A stretch of DNA of 49,931 nt from Polynucleobacter sp. GTDB taxonomy: Bacteria > Pseudomonadota > Gammaproteobacteria > Burkholderiales > Burkholderiaceae. The notes below the pieces were generated by a model. The model made no database searches, had not been told where the DNA came from, and saw only the letters and a program-made list of their open reading frames with translations. Of this stretch, positions 41,363 to 49,931 are shown in pieces; position 1 is the stretch's first letter, and each line of letters starts with the position of its first letter. The DNA is taken from contig JALQYK010000037.1 in NCBI GenBank assembly GCA_023254115.1, positions 1-49,931 on the forward strand, given 5' to 3'. Both the position numbers and the translations under genes were made by a program.

Positions 41363-43219
41363 ATGAATCGTTACCCGCTGTGGAAATACCTAGTAATTGC
41401 TGTGGCTCTTTTAATTGGAGCCATTTATACCCTTCCTAATTTCTTTGGGGAGGCGCCAGCTGTACAAGTTTCAGCGGGTAAAGTGACTGTCAAAATTGAC
41501 TTGAGTACACAAGAACGCATTACTCAAATTTTGAGTAATGCACAAATCCAGCCTAAAGGTATTCAATTTGAAAGAATTGGCGCTAACGGCACTATCAAGA
41601 TCCGTTTAGATAGCACCGACAACCAATTAAAAGTAAAAGACACTTTACAAAAAGCACTCAACCCAGATAGTAATGACCCAAGTTATGTCATTGCTTTGAA
41701 TTTGATTTCTAACACGCCAGCGTGGTTAGGCTCTATGGGTGCTATGCCGATGTATCTAGGCTTAGACCTAAGAGGTGGAGTCCACTTCTTACTTCAAGTT
41801 GATATGCGTGGCGCACTACAAAAGAAAATTGAAAGCCTAAGCGCCGATGCAAGATCACAGCTACGTGAAAAATCAATTCGTCACTCTGGCGTAGAACGTC
41901 AAAATGATTCAATCATCATTAAGTTTGCTAAAGAAGATGAAGCTTTAGCAGCAAGACTATTGCTTAATAAAAACATTCCTGACTTAGAGTTCAACTCACA
42001 AAAATCAGCGGATGGTTTTAAATTAGTTGGCGAATTTAAAGCTTCTGCCATTAAAGAAGTTCAAGAAAATGCAGTTAAGCAGAACATCACGACTCTACAC
42101 AATCGCGTCAACGAATTAGGGGTTGCAGAACCCGTTATTCAGCAACAAGGTCAAGATCGCATCATCGTTCAACTACCTGGTGTGCAGGATACAGCTAGGG
42201 CAAAAGACATTATCGGCAGAACCGCAACTCTAGAGTCTCGCTTGGCTGATCCAGTTAAGACATACCTTCTGTCTGGCGAACTACCCCCTCCAGGATCGGA
42301 TGTTTTTAAAACTGGCGATGGTCGCCAAGTTGTTTTTAAAAAATCAGTGATATTTAGTGGTGACAGAATTACTAGTGCGTCTGCAGGCTTTGATAACAAT
42401 CAACGTCCATCTGTGAACATCACCTTAGACTCTGCTGGTGGCCGCGTAATGCAAGAAGTTACGCGTGAAAACATCGGTAAACCAATGGGTATGATCTTGT
42501 TTGAAAAAGGTCGCGGGGAAGTTTTGACAGTTGCGACTATTCAAAGCGAATTTGGATCAAAATTCCAAATTACTGGTCAACCAAGCACTGAGAGCGCGAA
42601 TGACTTAGCTTTATTACTACGCGCAGGCTCACTTGCAGCACCGATGGAAATCATCGAAGAAAGAACAATTGGTCCAAGTTTGGGCGCTGACAATATCGCC
42701 AAAGGTTTCAATTCAGTTATTTATGGATTTTGCGCCATTGCAATCTTCATGATTGCCTATTACCTACTATTTGGCGCATTCTCAGTTATTGCTTTGGCAG
42801 TGAATTTATTTTTATTGGTTGCTATCCTCTCCATGCTGCAAGCCACCTTAACTTTGCCCGGTATTGCAGCTATGGCTCTAGCCTTAGGTATGGCAATTGA
42901 CTCGAACGTTCTAATTAATGAACGTATACGTGAAGAACTACGCTCAGGTGCTAGTCCACAAGCAGCGATTGCCACAGGCTTTGAAAAAGCATGGGGAACC
43001 ATTCTTGACTCAAACATCACCACACTAATTGCCGGTGTTGCGTTGCTTGCATTTGGCTCAGGCCCAGTCAGAGGCTTTGCTGTTGTTCATAGCTTAGGTA
43101 TTTTGACTTCCATGTTCTCAGCAGTTTTCTTTGCTAGAGGTCTTGCCAATCTTTGGTATGGCCGTAAAAAGAAACTTGAAAAACTATCTATTGGCCAAGT
43201 TTGGCGCCCAACTGAATAA
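41363..43219 (+). CDS. secD: Protein translocase subunit SecD
   Basis: MYLGLDLRGGVHFLLQVDM, LHNRVNELGVAEPVIQQQGQDRIIVQLPG, ALGMAIDSNVLINERIREEL. Confidence 0.98.
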   Translation: MNRYPLWKYLVIAVALLIGAIYTLPNFFGEAPAVQVSAGKVTVKIDLSTQERITQILSNAQIQPKGIQFERIGANGTIKIRLDSTDNQLKVKDTLQKALNPDSNDPSYVIALNLISNTPAWLGSMGAMPMYLGLDLRGGVHFLLQVDMRGALQKKIESLSADARSQLREKSIRHSGVERQNDSIIIKFAKEDEALAARLLLNKNIPDLEFNSQKSADGFKLVGEFKASAIKEVQENAVKQNITTLHNRVNELGVAEPVIQQQGQDRIIVQLPGVQDTARAKDIIGRTATLESRLADPVKTYLLSGELPPPGSDVFKTGDGRQVVFKKSVIFSGDRITSASAGFDNNQRPSVNITLDSAGGRVMQEVTRENIGKPMGMILFEKGRGEVLTVATIQSEFGSKFQITGQPSTESANDLALLLRAGSLAAPMEIIEERTIGPSLGADNIAKGFNSVIYGFCAIAIFMIAYYLLFGAFSVIALAVNLFLLVAILSMLQATLTLPGIAAMALALGMAIDSNVLINERIREELRSGASPQAAIATGFEKAWGTILDSNITTLIAGVALLAFGSGPVRGFAVVHSLGILTSMFSAVFFARGLANLWYGRKKKLEKLSIGQVWRPTE

Positions 43220-43233
43220 AAGGAATATTAGCC

Positions 43234-44211
43234 ATGGAATTTTTCCGTATCCGTCGTGACATTCCCTTTATGCGCCATGCATTGGTGCTAAATGTCATAT
43301 CAGCGTTGACATTTGTTGCCGCAATCTTCTTTTTGAGCACCAAAGGCTTACATCTATCAGTCGAATTCACAGGCGGCACTGTGATGGAGGTTAGCTATAC
43401 ACAAGCTGCTCCATTAAATTCAATTAGAGACGATTTAACCAAGTTGGGCTATCAAGATGTTCAAGTTCAAAACTTTGGTAGCTCTAAAGACGTTTTAATC
43501 CGTTTACCGCTACAAAAGGGGGCTGATGGCCAAGTTATTTCATCAGCACAACAAAGTGATCAAGTATTAACAACTTTAAAAGCCTCTCAAGATGACGTTA
43601 AATTAAAGCGTGTTGAATTTGTTGGGCCGCAAGTTGGTAAAGAATTGGCAACAGATGGCTTACTAGCACTTCTATTTGTTGTCCTAGGTATCGTTATTTA
43701 TTTATCTATTCGCTTTGAGTGGAAATTCGCTCTTGCCGGCATCTTGGCTAACTTACATGACGTAGTAATCATTCTGGGATTCTTTGCGCTCTTTCAATGG
43801 GAATTCTCACTATCTGTTTTAGCAGCTGTTCTAGCAGTTTTAGGTTATTCAGTTAACGAATCAGTGGTTATTTTTGACCGTATTAGAGAAAACTTCCGCA
43901 AATACAGAAAGATGGAAGTTTCTGCAATTATTGATAATGCCATCACCAGCACCACTAGCCGCACAATCATTACTCATGGCAGCACACAAATGATGGTCTT
44001 AGCGATGCTTTTATTTGGCGGCCCCACTCTTTACTACTTTGCATTAGCCCTAACAATTGGTATTTTGTTTGGTATCTACTCATCTGTTTTCGTGGCTGCT
44101 GCTCTAGCCATGTGGTTTGGAATTAGACGTGAGGATTTGTTAACCCCAGAAACAAAAACAAATCCTAACGCTAGCAATAGTGATGATCCAAACTTTGGCG
44201 CTCAAGTTTAA
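43234..44211 (+). CDS. secF: Protein translocase subunit SecF
   Basis: LHLSVEFTGGTVMEVSY, VGKELATDGLLALLFVVLGIVIYLSIRFEWKFALAGILANLHDVVI, GYSVNESVVIFDRIREN. Confidence 0.98.
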   Translation: MEFFRIRRDIPFMRHALVLNVISALTFVAAIFFLSTKGLHLSVEFTGGTVMEVSYTQAAPLNSIRDDLTKLGYQDVQVQNFGSSKDVLIRLPLQKGADGQVISSAQQSDQVLTTLKASQDDVKLKRVEFVGPQVGKELATDGLLALLFVVLGIVIYLSIRFEWKFALAGILANLHDVVIILGFFALFQWEFSLSVLAAVLAVLGYSVNESVVIFDRIRENFRKYRKMEVSAIIDNAITSTTSRTIITHGSTQMMVLAMLLFGGPTLYYFALALTIGILFGIYSSVFVAAALAMWFGIRREDLLTPETKTNPNASNSDDPNFGAQV

Positions 44212-44231
44212 ATAGCAAACATTAAGGTATT

Positions 44232-44258
44232 AAAAAAGCGGGCAATGCCCGCTTTTTT
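44232..44258. terminator. Bidirectional intrinsic terminator between convergent secF and terC-family gene
   Basis: AAAAAAGCGGGC-AAT-GCCCGCTTTTTT: GC-rich stem flanked by A and T runs on both strands. Confidence 0.93.
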
Positions 44259-44277
44259 ATTTTTTAATGTAACTAGA

Positions 44278-44967
44278 TTATTGAATAGCTGTTGCCATAC
44301 CTTTAGTAGCTTTCTTTGATAGATTAAATTGAATGGCTGTAGCAACAATTGCAAATACCCAAGGCAACAATTTCAACACCCATGCATCTACTGAACTCAA
44401 GGTAGATACAAACAATGGCTCTTTAATTACCATTTGCACTGCCACAGCAAATAGAACAAAGCTGCCAACAAATACGGCATTAGGCCAACGATCTAGTATT
44501 TTTGTAACCATACTAGAACCAAAAATTACCACTGGGATGCTAATCAATAGACCCATGATGATGAACCACCAATTGCCATTAGCAGCCGCTGCAATGCCCA
44601 ATGCATTATCAATGCCCATCACTGCATCTGCGATCACTATCGTGCTAATTGCGGACCAGAATGTATCTGCTGCTTTAACGTCTTCATGACTTTCTTGGAA
44701 TGCCAGTTTCCAGCCGATCCAAACTAAGGCTATGCCACCCACCAATCTAAGCCCTGGAATCATCATTAAATATGTGATGATTGCTACAGAAACAAAACGA
44801 ATTGCTATGGCACCAAAAGTACCCCAAAAAATTGCTTTTTTACGTAAATCAGGTGGCAAACGATTTGCAGCCATGCCAATAACAAGGGCATTGTCGCCAG
44901 CCAATACAAGATCAATCAAAATAATGGCAAGAACTGCCCAGACTGCATTTAGAGATAAAAAATCCAC
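44278..44967 (-). CDS. TerC family integral membrane protein (GTG start)
   Basis: LIDLVLAGDNALVIGMAANRLPPDLRKKAIFWGTFGAIAIRFV and VIADAVMGIDNALGIAAAANGNWWFIIMGLLISIPVVIFGS, the repeated DNA.VI motif of TerC proteins. Confidence 0.95.
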   Translation of the reverse strand: MDFLSLNAVWAVLAIILIDLVLAGDNALVIGMAANRLPPDLRKKAIFWGTFGAIAIRFVSVAIITYLMMIPGLRLVGGIALVWIGWKLAFQESHEDVKAADTFWSAISTIVIADAVMGIDNALGIAAAANGNWWFIIMGLLISIPVVIFGSSMVTKILDRWPNAVFVGSFVLFAVAVQMVIKEPLFVSTLSSVDAWVLKLLPWVFAIVATAIQFNLSKKATKGMATAIQ

Positions 44968-44986
44968 GGGAACACCCTCTTAAAAG

Positions 44987-45084
44987 TTGGTCTCGCCAAG
45001 AACCCATTCCCCTCATATACCGGACATATTCATGTCGTATTGACGATATACAAGACTCACATATGTGAGCTGGCTACTCCCCAA
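44987..45084 (-). promoter_or_regulatory. yybP-ykoY-like (Mn2+-sensing) riboswitch upstream of the terC-family gene
   Basis: Minus strand carries the conserved blocks UUGGGGAGUAGCC … GUCAAUACG … UUGGCGAGACCAA, with UUGG/CCAA closing (P1-like), GCCA/UGGC pairing and a perfect internal CTCACAT/ATGTGAG stem; located just upstream of a TerC-family gene, a recurrent target of this class. Confidence 0.85.
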
Positions 45085-45138
45085 TGGTTTGAAGAAATTC
45101 TATCGGAATATTTTTAGATTTGTACTAGACTAGATTTA

Positions 45139-45158
45139 ACCCCTTAAGCATTAGGGGT
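45139..45158 (-). repeat. Inverted repeat downstream of waaA (possible weak terminator)
   Basis: ACCCCT-N8-AGGGGT, just after the waaA stop; no strong T-run. Confidence 0.35.
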
Positions 45159-45164
45159 ACTTGA

Positions 45165-46498
45165 TTAGTAACTTGCTTGAACAACACCTAATATTTTTTG
45201 AGTAGCTCCGGTGTGTTGATTAGCAAAATCCAGAGCATTGGTGCTCATGGCTTCTTTGAGCTCATGATTTAGAAAAAGTAATCCGATTGCTTGACTCAAG
45301 CCATCAACACCATCAACCCTCAACCCAGCCTCCGCATCAATCACATCAATACTAGCTTGTTGGAAATTGAATGTATGCTGCCCCAAAATAATTGGTCTAC
45401 CCAGTGCGCATGCCTCAATAAAATTTTGGCCACCCAACGGTTGCAAACTACCACCCATCACCACGAAATCAGATAGGGCGTAGTAAAAACTCATCTCACC
45501 CATTGAATCACCAAGCAAAATACCTTGTTGATTAATTGCTGCAGCCAAATCTGTGTTAGTTCCCAGCAAAGACCTTCGTGCCACCTGAGGAAAACTCTTG
45601 GTTAATGATGCATACACATCATCGAATCGTTGAGGATGTCTTGGAACAATCAATAAGCAAATATTTTTTAAATCGGAGTGATCTTGTTTGAGTTTTTGCC
45701 AAGCCGCAACAATTAACTCCTCCTCACCCTCACGTGTACTAGCGGCACAAACTATCTGCATACCTACATTTAATTCTTTTCTCAAACGTAATGCCTCATT
45801 AACCTGAGAAGAATTAGCCGCAACATCAAACTTCAAGTTACCAGTTACTAATACGTTATTTAAATGAAGTGATTGATAGCGCTTAGCATCCAAACTGGTT
45901 TGAGCCAATATTTTTGTAAAAGATTGATAAATGTATGTAGCAATCACACCAAAGCTAGCTGCTCTCTTAGCACTTCTATTAGATAACCTAGCATTCACTA
46001 GTAATGTGGGCACCTTATGACGTTTGGCAGATAGAACAAGCGTTGGCCAAACCTCTGTTTCCATGATTAAGCCAATCTTAGGAGAAAAATATCGATAAAA
46101 GGCATTCACTGCCCATGAGACATCGTAGGGCAAATACACTTGTTGCAAACAACCAGATTTCAAATGTTGTTCAAATATTTGCTGCCCCGTCGCTCGTCCA
46201 GTAGGTGTCATGTGAGTCAACAAAATTGTTTTACCACTAGCAATTAATGCCTCGACAAGTGGTGCCGCAGCTCTGGTTTCCCCAACAGAAACAGCATGAA
46301 CCCAAATAAGGTTAGAAGTTTTTTTACAACTGTAAAACCCAAATCGCTCTGCCACATGCTGACGATAACCAGGTAATCTTCTACCCTTCCAATACAACCT
46401 AATTAATGCCACCGGTAATGCTAAATACCAAAGACATTCATAGAGCCACAATAGCAAACGAATCGAGATGCTCATCGTGACTCTAGTCTGATCAGTCA

Positions 46499-46499
<1 letters not shown>
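45165..46499 (-). CDS. waaA: 3-deoxy-D-manno-octulosonic acid (Kdo) transferase
   Basis: LIWVHAVSVGETRAAAPLVEAL, TPTGRATGQQIF, YLPYDVSWAVNAFYRYFSPKIGLIMETEVWP, GGSLQPLGGQNFIEACALG. Start may be 46499 (TAATG overlap with purB) or internal ATG near 46475. Confidence 0.96.
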
Positions 46500-47887
<1,388 letters not shown>

Positions 47888-47957
47888 CTAAAAAAATCGC
47901 TTAAAACATGATTTTAGTCGTTCTAGACGAACTTCCCTAAATAGCTATACTAATGAC

Positions 47958-48569
47958 ATGAAATTAATTGGATCCCTCACTAGCCCATACGTCAGAAAGA
48001 CTTTGATTGTCTTTACTGAAAAAAAGATTGAAGTGCCCTTAGTTGTCGAAGATGTTTGGTCAAAAACATCAGAAATCACTTCATCAAACCCCCTAGGCAA
48101 GGTGCCGTGCCTAGTCATGGATGATGGCGGAGCCATGTTTGATTCACGCGTGATTGTTGAATACGCTGATACGCTAAGCCCCGTTAATAAATTAATTCCA
48201 CCAACAGGCAAAGACAGGGCAGCAGTCAAAACCTGGGAGGCACTGGCTGATGGCATTGTTGATGCGGCCATACTTGTAAGGCTAGAGCCAACCTGGCATC
48301 CAGGTAATCAAGCGAGTCAACCATGGATTGATCGCCAACTCGATAAAATCAACAATGGCTTAAAAGCCATGTCCGATGGTTTAAATGATCATGAGTGGTG
48401 CTTTGGTAATCAAATGAGCTTAGCTGATATCGCAGCCGGCTGTGCTTTAGGATATTTGTTATTTCGCTTTCCAAATATCAAATGGCAAGCTAGCTACCCT
48501 AATCTAGATAAGCTTTATCAAAAGCTTATGAAGCGCCCGTCTTTCATACAGACAAATCCGCCTCAGTAA
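47958..48569 (+). CDS. Glutathione S-transferase family protein
   Basis: Thioredoxin-fold N-terminus (MKLIGSLTSPYVRKTLIVFTEKKIEVPLV…NPLGKVPCLVMDDGGAMFDSRVIVEYAD) and helical C-domain (FGNQMSLADIAAGCALGYL). Confidence 0.94.
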   Translation: MKLIGSLTSPYVRKTLIVFTEKKIEVPLVVEDVWSKTSEITSSNPLGKVPCLVMDDGGAMFDSRVIVEYADTLSPVNKLIPPTGKDRAAVKTWEALADGIVDAAILVRLEPTWHPGNQASQPWIDRQLDKINNGLKAMSDGLNDHEWCFGNQMSLADIAAGCALGYLLFRFPNIKWQASYPNLDKLYQKLMKRPSFIQTNPPQ

Positions 48570-48581
48570 AAATAGTAGCTG

Positions 48582-49706
48582 TTAATTAGTAATTATTCCG
48601 CCGCCTAGGCAACGGTCACCGCTATAAATAACAGCTGACTGCCCTGGCGTTACAGCCCACTGAGCTTCATCAAAGTTAAGCGTGAATAAATCTTCAGTCA
48701 AAGTTGTTAGTTGGCATGGAGCATCAACTTGTCTGTATCTAGTTTTGGCTGAGTAAGATCCTAAAGAAGGTGCAACATCAGACGTCCAACTAATTTGTGA
48801 TGCACTTAGCAATGGGTTTAATAACCAAGGATGTTCGTGCCCTTGAACGATATACAAGGTGTTACTCTGAATATCTTTCTTAGCAACAAACCAAGGGTCG
48901 CCCGTACCATCCTTACTGCCACCCATACCAATACCTTTGCGCTGCCCCAAGGTATAAAACGCCAAGCCAACATGCTCGCCAACTGTTTTGCCATCTTCAG
49001 TTTTAATCGGACCAGGCTTATTCGGTAAGTAACGATTTAAAAACTCTCTAAATGGTCTCTCACCAATAAAACAAATACCTGTTGAATCTTTCTTGGCAGC
49101 ATTAGGCAAACCAATTTTTTGAGCAATCTCGCGAATCACTGTTTTCCTAATGCCGCCCAAAGGAAAAATGACATGCTTTAACTGCTGCTGATTTAAGCGA
49201 TACAAAAAATAGCTTTGATCTTTAGTCTCATCAATTGCTTTTAGCAAATGTACTTCATTGCCAACTCTGGCAGTTTTAGCATAGTGACCAGTAGCAATCG
49301 CCTCGGCACCCAAACTCATTGCATGATCTAAAAATGCTTTGAATTTAATTTCAGCATTACATAAAACATCTGGGTTTGGCGTTCTGCCTGCTGAATATTC
49401 TCTTAAAAATTCTGCGAAGACTCGATCTTTATATTCAGAAGCAAAATTAACGGCTTCCACATCAATACCAATTAAATCTGCTACCGAGACAACATCCAAC
49501 CAATCTTGTCGCGAGGAACAATATTCGCTGTTGTCATCGTCTTCCCAATTTTTCATGAATAAACCGATGACTTTATAACCCTGCTGTTTCAAAATCCAAG
49601 CTGCGACAGAAGAGTCGACACCGCCAGACATACCAATCACTACCGTTGCCGGAGGCAATACGGGTGCGGCATCTAAAAAACTAGTGTCAAAAGCAGGGAA
49701 AGTCAT
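48582..49706 (-). CDS. mnmA: tRNA-specific 2-thiouridylase
   Basis: [88 protein letters not shown]. Confidence 0.98.
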   Translation of the reverse strand: MTFPAFDTSFLDAAPVLPPATVVIGMSGGVDSSVAAWILKQQGYKVIGLFMKNWEDDDNSEYCSSRQDWLDVVSVADLIGIDVEAVNFASEYKDRVFAEFLREYSAGRTPNPDVLCNAEIKFKAFLDHAMSLGAEAIATGHYAKTARVGNEVHLLKAIDETKDQSYFLYRLNQQQLKHVIFPLGGIRKTVIREIAQKIGLPNAAKKDSTGICFIGERPFREFLNRYLPNKPGPIKTEDGKTVGEHVGLAFYTLGQRKGIGMGGSKDGTGDPWFVAKKDIQSNTLYIVQGHEHPWLLNPLLSASQISWTSDVAPSLGSYSAKTRYRQVDAPCQLTTLTEDLFTLNFDEAQWAVTPGQSAVIYSGDRCLGGGIITN

Positions 49707-49851
49707 AAAAATTGAGATCGAAGTTGCAAATTATAGCTAGCTAAAACAGCTAAATTAGGTAAAAAAACTCTAAAATTCGGGTTTTATCCGCTTAGAAATA
49801 TCCCTAATTTAGGGTAATCTTAAACTTTTATATAACAACAGGGAGAAACCC

Positions 49852-49931
49852 ATGCGCATTGGCGTGCCCTTAGAAACGCGGGCGAATGAAACGCGCGTTG
49901 CTGCAACACCTGAAACTGTGAAGAAATTCAT
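49852..49931 (+). CDS. pntA: NAD(P) transhydrogenase subunit alpha, N-terminal fragment (truncated by window end)
   Basis: MRIGVPLETRANETRVAATPETVKKF matches the N-terminus of PntA/alanine dehydrogenase-type proteins; preceded by AGGGAGAAACCC RBS. Confidence 0.75.
   Translation, partial: MRIGVPLETRANETRVAATPETVKKF

Noticed and set aside
44333-44983. Plus-strand ORFs antisense to the TerC-family gene
   Set aside because: Shadow ORFs with no RBS or homology; the opposing gene has clear TerC motifs and a riboswitch.

Overview
The window looks like ordinary core genome from a low-GC betaproteobacterium. Gene content and order suggest Burkholderiaceae, possibly Polynucleobacter-like; this is inference without any database search. 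It is densely packed with about 42 housekeeping genes: a partial sirB1-like gene, mutL, miaA, purM, perM-like, hda, HAD-IB hydrolase, pcnB, folK, panB, the hrcA-hemH-grpE-dnaK-dnaJ cluster, nadK, recN, glnE, yhdP-like, nitrilase-like, tldD, DAHP synthase, PduO-type adenosyltransferase, glcDEF, yggS, proC, ubiA, oxyR, recG, queA, tgt, yajC-secD-secF, TerC family, waaA, purB, GST, mnmA and a partial pntA. I found no tRNA, rRNA, CRISPR array, transposon, prophage or defence island, and no convincing novel multi-gene system. The most interesting signals are regulatory: (1) an uncalled Phe/Tyr/Trp-rich leader peptide (MSANNFYFFYFWFSALGGREAEIQA) with a terminator and a competing antiterminator upstream of the DAHP synthase gene; (2) a yybP-ykoY-like Mn riboswitch upstream of the terC-family gene; (3) sigma32-type promoters for dnaK and grpE, the latter with its -35 box exactly in the loop of the preceding hemH hairpin and a palindrome over the predicted start site; (4) apparent intrinsic terminators inside the 3' coding ends of opposing genes (adenosyltransferase gene and panB); (5) unusually long perfect palindromes (26 bp and 24 bp) inside tldD and glcF.
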